DNA of 63,062 nt from Verrucomicrobiota bacterium (lineage in GTDB: Bacteria; Verrucomicrobiota; Verrucomicrobiia; Verrucomicrobiales; Akkermansiaceae), in the NCBI GenBank assembly GCA_026397725.1, contig JAPLUI010000298.1:1-63062 (forward strand), read 5' to 3'. The notes under the pieces are model-generated. The model did no database searches. It was not told the origin of the DNA and saw only the letters and a list, made by a program, of their open reading frames with translations. This document shows positions 40,874 through 49,651 of this stretch, piece by piece. How positions within the stretch are numbered: position 1 is the stretch's first letter; every line of letters starts with the position of its first letter. The translations under genes were made by a program, and so were the position numbers.

Positions 40874-42637
40874 TCATGGGGTGGGTGCCTCGCGAAGGCC
40901 GAGTTGTCCACGCACGAGTGCGGGCAGGAACTTGAGCGGAATGGAACCGCTCGCCAGCACGGCCGCGTGGTAACGACCGAGGTCGAATGCGTCGCCGAGT
41001 TCGCGTTCCACTTGTTGACGCAGGCGATAGTGCCCCATGCGACCGGCGAAGTAGGTTGAGAGTTGCACGGCAGATTGTTTGGCACGGATCACTTTCAAAC
41101 GCGCCTCGCCCTCCGCTTGGAAGGATTGGTTCACGAGCAGATCCATCGCTTCCTCGTCGGTTAGGGTTTCGCAGTGCATGCGGTGGTCGAGGATCGCGTT
41201 GGCCACGGCACGCAGATAGAACTTGAGTTGCGTTAGCCGCAACGCGAGGTCGCCCTCGCCGTAACCCTGGTCGAGCATCATCTGCTCGGTATAGACGGCC
41301 CAGCCTTCGATGAAGGCACCGGAACCGAGCACCTTGCGGATGAGCGAGGGATTGCGATTCGCATATTCCATCTGCACATAGTGGCCCGGATAGGCTTCAT
41401 GGATGGTAAGAATCCGGAGCATGGACCGGTTGTATTCCGCGAAGTAGCTTTGCATGCGCGGCGCGTCCCAATCCTGCGGCGGCTGGCTGACGGCATAAAA
41501 GCCCACGGCGTTGGTGTCGAGCGGCGGCGGGGATTTCATATAGGCGGTGGAGTTGCCGCGTTGGAACCCGGGCATCTCTATCACGCGGCAAAGGTCCGGC
41601 TGCGGCAGGCGGACGAGGTCACTGCCGGTGAGGAATTTCTTCACGTGCTCCACCGCGTCACGCACGTCGTCAACGATCGTGGCGCTGGTACTGCGATCCA
41701 GCGCGATGTGTTGCAACACCCGTTCGACCGTGGTCCGGCGGCCGGCGGCATCATCGGGAGGCAAGGCCGCACGCGGATAACACCCGCTCCAAAGCTGGCG
41801 TGCAATGACATACATGTCGTTGCGGACGCGCTGGAATTCCGCCTGCGCGTCGGCATGGACCTGATCGGCCGTGAGGTCCGCGTCGAGTTCCAGCTCCAAC
41901 TTGCGTGCGAACTTCTCTTTGCCGATGCGCCATTCGCCGTTGGCGCGAGGCAGCAGCTCCTGGGCGAGAAACTGCTGGTAATCCTTGAGCGCGGGGAGGA
42001 TTCCGGCAGCGGCGGCTTTGAGCGCGGCGAGTTGCCGGGTGTCGCCCGCGATTTCAACAACATCCTTTTCGTAGAAGCTGATGGCTCCTTGGTTTTGTTG
42101 GATGGCCGTCTCGACGCAAACCCGTGGCGGGTTCTGGAGATTCATTCGCGCGGCGGCAATGACTGTCGGCACCTGCCGGATGCGGGCGATGGCGTTCGCG
42201 ACATTCACCTCGCGCGGCAGCGATGATTGCGCGAGCAGGTCATACACGGCACCGCTAATGTATTGGCTGTAAACGCGCGGATCCGTGACGAAAAAATCGA
42301 AGTTCTCCGCCAGCCAGATTTTCTTTTGGAGATCGTGCTCAAAGATGTCGTAATCCATCTGGTCGGCGCGGGTCAGCTCGGCACGATTCACCCGTTGGGG
42401 CAAGGCGGCGAGCGCGGCGCGGGTCTGCGCGGTCCAACGGGCGCGGGCGGTGGGCGTGAGATCGTCGAGCCGGTCATCGTAGCGATGTTCGCCGAGCGAG
42501 GTGGCGTGGGCCGGGCGGAGCTGGAATGAGGCGTCGAGGTGTTCGCGGAAAAACGTGGCAAGCATGGCATTGGCAGTCTGCGCGGATGACAATCCGGCGC
42601 TCAAGAAGATTAAGGTGCTGGCAACAAGCGATTTCAT
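40874..42637 (-). CDS. DUF885 metallopeptidase-like exported protein
   Basis: A 587-residue protein with a signal peptide (MKSLVASTLIFLSAGLSSAQ). DUF885 features: PAHATSLGEHRYDDRLDDLT near the start, YFAEYNRSMLRILTIHEAYP running into the zinc motif HEAYPGHYVQ (about residues 413-422), FIEGWAVYTEQMMLDQGYG, and a C-terminal GRMGHYRLR region. The HE-x5-H pattern with a downstream Glu (FIEGW) suggests a zinc peptidase, probably periplasmic. It is convergent with the TS-like gene. Confidence 0.92.
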   Translation of the reverse strand: MKSLVASTLIFLSAGLSSAQTANAMLATFFREHLDASFQLRPAHATSLGEHRYDDRLDDLTPTARARWTAQTRAALAALPQRVNRAELTRADQMDYDIFEHDLQKKIWLAENFDFFVTDPRVYSQYISGAVYDLLAQSSLPREVNVANAIARIRQVPTVIAAARMNLQNPPRVCVETAIQQNQGAISFYEKDVVEIAGDTRQLAALKAAAAGILPALKDYQQFLAQELLPRANGEWRIGKEKFARKLELELDADLTADQVHADAQAEFQRVRNDMYVIARQLWSGCYPRAALPPDDAAGRRTTVERVLQHIALDRSTSATIVDDVRDAVEHVKKFLTGSDLVRLPQPDLCRVIEMPGFQRGNSTAYMKSPPPLDTNAVGFYAVSQPPQDWDAPRMQSYFAEYNRSMLRILTIHEAYPGHYVQMEYANRNPSLIRKVLGSGAFIEGWAVYTEQMMLDQGYGEGDLALRLTQLKFYLRAVANAILDHRMHCETLTDEEAMDLLVNQSFQAEGEARLKVIRAKQSAVQLSTYFAGRMGHYRLRQQVERELGDAFDLGRYHAAVLASGSIPLKFLPALVRGQLGLREAPTP

Positions 42638-42887
42638 GCGGTTCCCATATTCGGTGTGGCATCAGACTACGGTGATACCAAGCAAAACTTGCACCGCGCT
42701 GAGGTGACGCGAAAGAAAGCACTGTGGCGGGCTATCCCGGGGTGCCACCAACCCGGTCTGCCACGAGCTGCGGCAGCCACGCGACAGGCCTTGATACCCG
42801 CTGCGGCATCCTCCACGAGGTCCGCCGCGCCACCCCATCATGGGCGTGAACACCACCATCTTCTGCCTGGCAAGCTCAGCTCATCGA

Positions 42888-43991
42888 TCAGAGGGCCTCG
42901 GCGACGAGGTCGCCCACCTGGGTGGTGCCGTAGCCCATTTGGCCGGCATTCAGGGACTTGATTTTGGTGTTGATGATTTGAATTGCGGCGGCTTCGATGG
43001 CGGCACCGGCTGGTTCTTCGCCGAGGAAATCCAGCATCATGCCGGCGGCGTTGATGGCGGCGAGCGGGTTGATGACGTTGTGGCCGGTGTATTTGGGGGC
43101 GCTGCCGCCCATCGGCTCGAACATGGAGGTGCCTTCGGGATTGATGTTGCCGCCCGCCGCCACGCCCAGACCGCCCTGGATCATGGCCGCGAGGTCGGTG
43201 ATGATGTCGCCGAACATGTTGTCGGTGACAATGACGTCGAACCACTCGGGATTTTTCACGAACCACATGCAGATGGCATCGACGTGGGCGTAGTCGGTCT
43301 TGACGGTGGGAAACTGCGGGGCCATTTCCTGGAACGCGCGGAACCAGAGGTCGAAGGCGTAGGTGAGGACGTTGGTCTTGCCGCAGAGGGTGAGCTGGGT
43401 GGTCTTGCCGGCGGCGGTGTCCTCGGGTTTGAGGCCCTTCCACGGCGTGCCGTTGCGGCGTTTTCTGGCAACCTCGAAGGCGTACTTGAGGCAGCGATCC
43501 ACGCCACGGCGGGTGTTGATGGATTCCTGGACGGCGATTTCGTTGGGCGTGTCCTTGAAGAGATTGCCGCCCGCGCCGGCGTAGAGGCCCTCGTTGTTTT
43601 CGCGGACGACGACGAAGTCGATATGCTCCGGGCCCTTGTCCTTGAGCGGGCAGTCCTGGGTGCGGAACAGCTTGACCGGGCGGAGGTTGATGTATTGTTC
43701 CAGCTCAAAGCGGAGCCGCAGGAGGATGCCTTTCTCCAGAATGCCGGGCTTGACCTGCGGATGCCCGACGGCGCCGAGGAAGATGGCCTTGAACTTGCGG
43801 AGTTCGTCAATCGCGCTGTCTGGCAGGACTTCGCCGGTCCTGAGATAGCGCTCGCCGCCGAAGTCGAAGGGGTGCCAGTTGAGTTTGAAGCCGAATTTGC
43901 GGGCCGCCGCTTCGGAGACTTTGAGCGCTTCGCTCGTGACTTCCGGACCGGTGCCGTCGCCTCCAATAACCGCAATGTCGTAAGTTTTCAT
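42888..43991 (-). CDS. leuB: 3-isopropylmalate dehydrogenase
   Basis: A 367-residue isocitrate/isopropylmalate dehydrogenase-family enzyme for leucine synthesis. It has IAVIGGDGTGPEVTSEALKV at the N terminus, the substrate-binding LRLRFELEQYINLRPVKLF, VRENNEGLYAGAGG, KTNVLTYAFDLWFRAF, the metal-binding region TDNMFGDIITDLAAMIQGGL and GSAPKYTGHNVINP. The R-x-E-L-x2-Y-x-N-L-R pattern fits LeuB or tartrate dehydrogenase-like members better than Icd; because no leuACD is adjacent, the exact substrate is less certain. Confidence 0.88.
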   Translation of the reverse strand: MKTYDIAVIGGDGTGPEVTSEALKVSEAAARKFGFKLNWHPFDFGGERYLRTGEVLPDSAIDELRKFKAIFLGAVGHPQVKPGILEKGILLRLRFELEQYINLRPVKLFRTQDCPLKDKGPEHIDFVVVRENNEGLYAGAGGNLFKDTPNEIAVQESINTRRGVDRCLKYAFEVARKRRNGTPWKGLKPEDTAAGKTTQLTLCGKTNVLTYAFDLWFRAFQEMAPQFPTVKTDYAHVDAICMWFVKNPEWFDVIVTDNMFGDIITDLAAMIQGGLGVAAGGNINPEGTSMFEPMGGSAPKYTGHNVINPLAAINAAGMMLDFLGEEPAGAAIEAAAIQIINTKIKSLNAGQMGYGTTQVGDLVAEAL

Positions 43992-44089
43992 AAATCGTGT
44001 CCGCCCGTCGGGCCGGGCGCGAATGCTACGGAGTCTGCGCCAGTTGGCAATGGTATATTGCTCAATCGGCAGCTTTAAATTCAGGGACC

Positions 44090-44326
44090 CCAGTCACCAC
44101 ACGGTGTGTGTTTGAAGAGGCGGAATGGAAATCGGCGTGTGCCGTGGTGAAACGCAGCAAGGAGGCCGGCGAACCGACGCTCTCCGAGTTCATCGCCATC
44201 GTCGGCAAACTCGGCGGCCACCTCGGGCGCAAAAGCGATGGCGCTCCGGGTCCGCAATCCATTTGGCAGGGCTTGGCGCGGGTCAGGGATTTTGCCTGTG
44301 CCTGGCACGCGTTTCACGAAAAGTGA
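44090..44326 (+). pseudogene. IS4-family transposase C-terminal remnant
   Basis: The frame ending TGA at 44324 reads CVFEEAEWKSACAVVKRSKE, AGEPTLSEFIAIVGKLGGHL, GRKSDGAPGPQSIWQGLARV and RDFACAWHAF. This is the typical tail of Tn5/IS4-type DDE transposases (P.L.E...LV..LGGHLGRK.DG.PGP..IW.GL..). No DDE core is upstream: the frame crosses directly into the leuB promoter region, so only the last 75 or so residues survive. Confidence 0.7.
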
Positions 44327-44711
44327 AACGAGTCCGGCGGGTTGAGGCGGCCTTTTCTAGCCGCTGACTTTGTGCTGCCCGGATTCCAGGCTGTTGCCAG
44401 GATATTTGTTTGTTAGTTGTTGCGTGCGGTTCCAGCGATCACTAACAGCCATCACTAACAGCATGCGCCGCTCCCTTATTTGTGTATAATGACCAGGGTC
44501 GGCCCGGAGGGCGGGGAAAAGAAGTTGTGTGGGGGGGGTGGAAAAAACGCAGCAACGGAGCCTTCCAAAGCAGCGATCCGGCTGGATCATGGCAGAAATC
44601 GGGCATTGTAGGTGAATTCATGGGAACTCCTCCCGAGCGCGAAAATAGCTCTTCAAATCGCTTTGGCGAGAAGAATCGGCAAAGCGCCTGAATTTTCTTG
44701 GCGGCGAGGTT
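44327..44711. other. Noncoding gap between mobile-element remnants
   Basis: About 385 bases with no gene. It contains a direct repeat (ATCACTAACAGCC twice, about 44439-44464) and a purine-rich GGAGGGCGGGGAAAAG like that of the G-tract at 1528. No RNA gene is seen. Confidence 0.4.
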
Positions 44712-44934
44712 TTAGTCTGAGTTGTGCAGCCGGGTTTCAGGTGGCTTCGAGCACCAGCGTCCGCTCGTCGTCGAAGGGGATTTCGACCGGCTGCCAGGCG
44801 GGGTGGGGGCGCTGGTTCCAGCGATCCGGCGGCCCGTCATCGGGAAGCCATTCCTTGATCGCCCGCCAGGGTGGGTCGCTGGGCTCGAAGGTCCTCCTGA
44901 TAGTAGCGGACGGTGTGCTTGGACTTCGGCGGGA

Positions 44935-44954
44935 CCTGCCTGCCGGCAGGCAGG
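44935..44954. repeat. 20-bp perfect palindrome (CCTGC repeats)
   Basis: The bases CCTGCCTGCC and their exact reverse complement lie side by side. Such CCTGC-CCTGC palindromes occur as dispersed repeats in several bacterial groups. Here it interrupts the minus-strand IS91 relic after its LNLPDG segment, so it may mark the deletion or insertion point. Confidence 0.55.
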
Positions 44955-44959
44955 CGTGG

Positions 44960-45345
44960 TCGATGACCGCGGCGAGGAGACCGTCGGGGAGGTTGAGGCG
45001 GGCGCGGAAGGAATCGCGGAGGGTCTTGGTGGCGGTCTGGAAAAGAATGCCGAGCAGGTCGCTACGCTTGCGGAAGATGCCGCGGAGGACGCGCGGGATG
45101 GTGAAGACGAACTGGCGGCGGGGGACTTCGTGGCAGACGCAGGAGGCGATCCCAGCGGCGGTCTGGCGGGCGCGGCGCTGGTGGCAGGCGGGAGGAGTGG
45201 TGGTGGCGGCGGCATTCGAATTCGCGGCGCGAGACGCGCCGTCCACGGCCTGCGGCGGGACGCCGCAGCCACGGTCGCCACCGCGAAGGAAGTTGCGCAC
45301 GACCGCGAAGACATTCGGGCGGAGCGGGCTTATGGCGGCGCGGTG
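44960..45345 (-). mobile_element. IS91-family transposase relic, copy 2
   Basis: On the minus strand: RPNVFAVVRNFLRGGDRG, then the hairpin-element residues, then CHQRRARQTAAGI, CHEVPRRQFVFTIPRVLRGI, FRKRSDLLGILFQTATKTLR and RARLNLPDG. It is homologous to 1860-2240 at clearly lower identity than the 73-bp core they share. Both ends are lost: the 5' side is replaced by a DDE transposase end and the 3' side by a palindrome and unrelated sequence (to 44712). The first Cys of the zinc region (RCGD) has become GGD. Confidence 0.68.
45208..45280 (+). repeat. 73-bp two-hairpin palindromic element, copy 2
   Basis: One mismatch to 2097-2169, with the same two hairpins and the same position inside the IS91-type zinc-domain coding region. 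See copy 1. Confidence 0.65.
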
Positions 45346-45590
45346 GCATTCCATTTCGTTGAGCTGCTCGAGGAGCGCGGTCAGGGTGCGCTCAACCACC
45401 GGGCGGGAGTCGCGATGGATTTCGACCTGGAGCAGGCCTGCGCTTGGCTCGGGACGCAGGTCCGCTTCAGTGACGAACAGATCCTGCAACAGGCGCCGGG
45501 CGGCGGCGTTGTCGATTGTCGCGTAGCGCACCAATGTGGGCAGGGGGCGGTCTCGGCGCGGTAGGCGATCATAGGCACGGCGTCGAGTGG
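45346..45590 (-). pseudogene. DDE transposase C-terminal remnant
   Basis: The minus-strand frame gives MVRYATIDNAAARRLLQDLF, VTEADLRPEPSAGLLQVEIH, RDSRPVVERTLTALLEQLNE and ME, the usual C-terminal end of a DDE transposase family in which a short MIAYRAETA segment precedes (also visible here but in another frame, about 45560). It is fused without a stop to the IS91 relic. The catalytic core is missing. Confidence 0.5.
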
Positions 45591-45658
45591 CCGCCGATCC
45601 CGGGATCCCGATTCGAAGTGTGAAGGGTCAAGTGAACTCCTGATTATTTGTCTGACAC

Positions 45659-46909
45659 TTAATGATCGAATTCGGATTGAGCCTTGGCGTTGCCCTGCTC
45701 GGCCGCCTTGCGAAGCCACCTCATGCCCTCGGCGGTGTCCTTTGCGACGCCGTCGCCGTTTAGGTAACAGATTCCGAGACAGCATTGAGCTTCGGCGAGA
45801 CCCTGCTCGGCAGCTTTGCGATACCACTTCACTGCCTCCTCAAAGTCCTGCTCGATGCCTTCGCCGCTATGGTAGCAGCCTCCGAGGTTGAGTTGAGCAC
45901 CGGCGTTGCCCTGCTCGGCGGCCTTGAGAAACCACTTCACTGCTTCCTCAAAGTCCTGCTCGACGCCTTCGCCGCTTCTGTGGCAGACTCCGAGATTGAA
46001 TTGTGCACCGGCGTGGCCCTGGGCGGCAGCCATGCGGAACCACGTCACGGATTCGGCCGCGTCCCTCGCGACCCCTGTGCCCTGATAGTAGCAGCCTCCG
46101 AGGTAGCACTGGGCTTCGGCGTGACCCTGGTCGGCAGCCATGCGGAACCACTTTGCAGCTTCGGCACGGTCATACCCCACTCCTTCGCCATGATAGTAGC
46201 AGCAACCGAGTTTGAGTTGAGCTTCGGCGAAGCCCTGCGCGGCAGCTCTGCTAAGCCACTTCACGCCTTCGGCAGCGTCCTTTTCAACGCCCATGCCCTT
46301 GAGGTGGCAGAGTCCGAGATTGCATTGGGCCTCGGTGTCGCCCTGCTCGGCAGCCTTGCGGAACCACTTCACGGCTTCCGTTGGGTTCTGCGCCACTCCT
46401 TGGCCGGTGGCGAAACAGCGACCTAGCAGGGCTTGCCCTCTGGCCTCACCCTGTGCGGCCTTGGCTTGGTAGTCCTCGAATTTCAAGGGATCGAATTCGT
46501 CAATGGCGCGTGGCTTCGCGGGAGCGCCATTCGAGACCGCCCGGTCCGCAGGGTTGTCCGCCCTCGCGGGCCGGGGCGCGATTTCCGCGATCAGGCGGAC
46601 GCTGTCACCGACGGTTTCCGCGAAGAAACTGATGTCGACCACCAAGCCAGACTTGCCGATCGCATCCACATCGGCCTGGATTCGCTCGGCGGAGAAGGCG
46701 GTGCCGGCCTTGGAGCTGATCAGCTTGCGGAGACTGGCTTCATCCACGGTCTTGGGGCCGTTGTATCGGATGTCCACGGTGGAGATGTTCTTGCCCTCGA
46801 AATCCTGCGCCCTCAAACCTCCGGCAAGGACGCCGAAAGCGATGGCCAGGAGGAAGGCGGCACGCGCAAACCGGCGCGGTGGTGAGGGTTGGGAGAAATT
46901 AGGTTTCAT
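45659..46909 (-). CDS. Exported POTRA-like domain plus Sel1-repeat protein
   Basis: A 416-residue protein: signal peptide (FARAAFLLAIAFGVLAGGLR), a BamA/POTRA-like domain at about residues 38-105 (STVDIRYNGPKTVDEASLRK, SAERIQADVDAIGKSGLVVD), a short linker, then about seven Sel1 repeats of 36 residues to the C terminus (AVKWFRKAAEQGDTEAQCNL and variants). POTRA domains bind unfolded outer-membrane proteins, and Sel1 repeats bind partners, so it may be an envelope chaperone or scaffold. The repeats are very similar at DNA level, so copy number may vary. A broken Sel1 tail lies immediately upstream. Confidence 0.88.
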   Translation of the reverse strand: MKPNFSQPSPPRRFARAAFLLAIAFGVLAGGLRAQDFEGKNISTVDIRYNGPKTVDEASLRKLISSKAGTAFSAERIQADVDAIGKSGLVVDISFFAETVGDSVRLIAEIAPRPARADNPADRAVSNGAPAKPRAIDEFDPLKFEDYQAKAAQGEARGQALLGRCFATGQGVAQNPTEAVKWFRKAAEQGDTEAQCNLGLCHLKGMGVEKDAAEGVKWLSRAAAQGFAEAQLKLGCCYYHGEGVGYDRAEAAKWFRMAADQGHAEAQCYLGGCYYQGTGVARDAAESVTWFRMAAAQGHAGAQFNLGVCHRSGEGVEQDFEEAVKWFLKAAEQGNAGAQLNLGGCYHSGEGIEQDFEEAVKWYRKAAEQGLAEAQCCLGICYLNGDGVAKDTAEGMRWLRKAAEQGNAKAQSEFDH

Positions 46910-46929
46910 CTGTTGCTGTGGTTGGTTGG

Positions 46930-47125
46930 TTGGTGTTCATGGTGCTGTCTGCTCCGACGGTTTGAAGGTGCTGGCACGCTTCCTGCCATCGGCCAGTTGC
47001 TCCGACGTCAAGTCACGTTCCAGCAGGGGCAGGTGTTGTCTTGCAGGAGCGAACCCTTGGGCATCTGCCAGAAGCATCCACTTGTAGCCCTCCACCTCGT
47101 CCTTTGCCACGCCTTGGCCGGTGAG
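46930..47125 (-). pseudogene. Sel1-repeat protein C-terminal remnant
   Basis: A minus-strand frame reads LTGQGVAKDEVEGYKWMLLA, DAQGFAPARQHLPLLERDLT and SEQLADGRKRASTFKPSEQT, typical of the last Sel1 unit and end helix of such proteins. It is out of frame with, and directly joined to, the truncated kinase at 47127. The rest of the protein has been deleted. Confidence 0.6.
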
Positions 47126-47126
47126 T

Positions 47127-47742
47127 TAGATGACTTGAGGTCGCGGTGGATGACGCCCTTCTGGTGCGCGTGTTGCACGGCGTGGCAGACCTCCATGAAC
47201 AACTCCAGCCGCTCGCGCGTGGAGAGACGGTTCACGTCGCAGTAGGTGGTGATGGGTATGCCTTTCACCAGTTCCATCACGAAGTAGGGGCGGCCCGTGT
47301 CGGTGGCCCCGCCGTCGAAGACGCTGGCGATGTTAGGGTGTTCCATCATTGCCAGCGCCTGGCGCTCGGCCTCGAAGCGGGCCACCACCTCGCGGGTGTC
47401 CATGCCCGGCTTGATGATCTTGAGGGCGACGCGCCGGCGCAGGGGTTCCTCCTGCTCGGCCATCCACACCACTCCGAAGCCGCCCTCGCCGATCTGCTCC
47501 AGCAGCTTGTAGCGGCCGATGCGCGTGCCAGTCAGTTCCGAAAGTGAGTCAGGCGACACGGGATTCGGCCCGGCATCGCCTTCGATGGAAGCAGGGTGCG
47601 GCAGGGAATCGCCCCCCATGGCAGCCTGCAAGAGACAGGCGGGGCAGATGTCACCGCCGCGACCCCGGGCGAGCGGGTTGCCACACACCGGGCAAGTGGA
47701 AGGATCCGTCATGGCTTGCTTCAAGTTAGGGTTTGGAATCAT
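47127..47742 (-). pseudogene. Serine/threonine kinase, truncated at the catalytic loop
   Basis: The N-terminal 205 residues are normal: a zinc-ribbon-like CPVCGNPLARGRGGDICPAC, then RYKLLEQIGEGGFGVVWMAE, VALKIIKPGMD, MMEHPNIASVFDGG, MELVKGIPITTYCD and HRDLKSSN. At SSN the sequence switches abruptly to a frame of unrelated residues ending at 47008. DFG, APE and all later motifs are missing, so it is not an active kinase. The junction (TCTAAC) joins a Sel1-protein tail, as in a deletion that removed the end of the kinase and the start of its neighbour, or the middle of one kinase-Sel1 fusion. Confidence 0.75.
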
Positions 47743-48146
47743 TGGGTCAATATCAAAATGTTTGAGTTTTGGCAGGCCTCATCCAGGAGTTGCTGATGCC
47801 GGGGCGTGGTGCAGGGTGCTCCGGAATTCCTTCTTCACACTCCCATCATCAGGAACCGGCGTGACGGGTTGCGCGGAAACTCATGCGAAAAACCCGGACC
47901 CCGGCCGCCAGGGTGGCAGGCCGTTTCAGATGACGCGTGCCCCGGCGATTGTTTTCGGATGACTTGAATGGAAAGGATGAGCCCATGCCACCTCCGGCCA
48001 ATGACGCCGCCAACGGGCCAAGCCCGGCGCTTGCCTGGCAATCCCACGGCAAGGTCAATGCCACGAAAACAGGTTGTCAGTCACCATTTCATGAGGCGCT
48101 TGAGGATGCGCTTGCGGGGCGGGCGGCCTTGGTATGAGATGCCCGC
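47743..48146. other. Noncoding gap
   Basis: About 400 bases between the divergent broken kinase and lgt. No gene, RNA or clear promoter was recognised. Confidence 0.4.
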
Positions 48147-49205
48147 GTGTTTGCCACTTATGTGCATGATTTGGACCCGGTGCTTGTTTCGGTTTGGCGA
48201 GGCCTTGCGCTGCGCTGGTACGGGTTGGCGTATTTGCTGGGTTTTGTGGTGGGTTTCCTGCTGTTGCGGCACTTGGCGCGGCGCAAGTTGTGGGTTCTGC
48301 CGCCGGAAAAGACGGCGGATTTCATTGCCGCGGCGGCGTTGTTAGGGGTGTTTCTTGGCGGGCGGTTGGGCTACATCTTGTTTTATTTCCTACCTAAGGC
48401 GGGCTTTGCGGCCTTGGCAGCCGACCCGCTGCTGGTGCTTCGCGTCTGGGAGGGCGGCATGGCGAGTCACGGCGGGATTCTGGGCCTGGTGATCTTCACC
48501 TGGTTCTACGCGCGGAAGGAAAAAGTCTCCTGGACCGGCTTGGGCGATGGCCTCTGCGTGGTGGCACCGGTGGGTTTGTTTTTCGGCAGGATGGCCAATT
48601 TCATCAATGGCGAGCTGTATGGCCGGGTGGCGAATGGCGTGAGCTGGGCGGTCAAGTTTCCCAGTGCTTTGATCGATGACAAGGCCCCCGAGGCCTTGCG
48701 CTTTCACGAGGCTGCGGCCGCGGTCGCGGCGCTGCGTCCGGAATTGACCGGCATCTATCAGAATTTGGAGGCGAGCGAGCTGAGCATGAGGGCCGGGCTT
48801 GGCACGCAGGATTACGCGACGGCCAAAGGGCTGATGTTTGAGGAAATCCTCGGGGCAAACCGCCAATCCGGTGAGGTCTCCGCCGCCCTCGGGCGCTATC
48901 TCGAGCCGCGCCATCCCTCGCAGTTGTATGAAGGGCTGCTGGAGGGCGTGGCACTTTTTTCCATCCTTTGGCTGGTGCGCCTGCGCTTCCCGCAGGCCCC
49001 CAACGGGCTGCTGACCGGCTTGTTCTTTGGGTTTTACGCGTTGTTTCGGATTTTTTCCGAGTCCTTCCGCGAACCTGATGCGGCGCTGGTGGGGCTGCTG
49101 ACCAAAGGGCAATTCCTGTCCCTGTTCATGCTGCTGTTTGCGGCAGGTTTCCTGATTCACGCATGGCGACTGCGTGGCGCACGGACACTGCCGGGTGCGG
49201 CCTGA
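48147..49205 (+). CDS. lgt: Prolipoprotein diacylglyceryl transferase
   Basis: A 352-residue membrane enzyme that attaches diacylglycerol to the lipobox Cys. The family signature GRMANFINGELYGR is intact, as are the first helices (LRWYGLAYLLGFVVGFLLLR), GGMASHGGILG and the C-terminal RHPSQLYEGLLEG. Relative to E. coli Lgt (about 290 residues) there is an insertion of about 75 residues between the signature and RHPSQLYE (roughly residues 170-245), predicted helical and soluble. The start is GTG at 48147; no in-frame ATG is close. Confidence 0.94.
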   Translation: MFATYVHDLDPVLVSVWRGLALRWYGLAYLLGFVVGFLLLRHLARRKLWVLPPEKTADFIAAAALLGVFLGGRLGYILFYFLPKAGFAALAADPLLVLRVWEGGMASHGGILGLVIFTWFYARKEKVSWTGLGDGLCVVAPVGLFFGRMANFINGELYGRVANGVSWAVKFPSALIDDKAPEALRFHEAAAAVAALRPELTGIYQNLEASELSMRAGLGTQDYATAKGLMFEEILGANRQSGEVSAALGRYLEPRHPSQLYEGLLEGVALFSILWLVRLRFPQAPNGLLTGLFFGFYALFRIFSESFREPDAALVGLLTKGQFLSLFMLLFAAGFLIHAWRLRGARTLPGAA

Positions 49206-49651
49206 GCCCCGGCGCAGTCACGCCACACGAAGCTGCCGGTCCAACCGAAAAAAGCGGCCCGACCCATGCGCCCCCGGGAGAAACCCAAAAACCCGAAGTA
49301 ACGCTCAGTCGGACCGCCGATTTACTGTCGCGACAGCGCAAGAAATACGTGAAACTGCCCGCATGTCAATCACAATCTCCGGATTTTTTTTCAGCGGGCC
49401 TGGCCTTCCGGCATGCGGTGGCATGCGGGGCTTGAGTGGTGGGATTTTCAAGGCGGCGGCATGCGGGGGTTTTCCCATCCGGGATGCCGCTTCGTTCCGC
49501 AGTGGAGGTGCGGATTTGGTGAGGCGGGGGGATTGTTGATTTTTCTTCTCGCCCGAGGCGGAAAGCGGCCTATTTTCGTTCCGCCAGCCAATTTGCCCCG
49601 GCCAGTGCTTTGGGCAGGTCGGGATTCCGGCAGACACCTCACCGCAAGACC
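49206..49651. other. Noncoding gap upstream of sdhB
   Basis: About 445 bases without a recognisable gene. In particular there is no trace of sdhA or sdhC, which usually precede sdhB. Confidence 0.45.

Noticed and set aside
45808..46420. Regularly spaced repeats resembling a CRISPR array
   Set aside because: The 108-base periodicity is coding: these are Sel1 repeats of one protein, without unique spacers.
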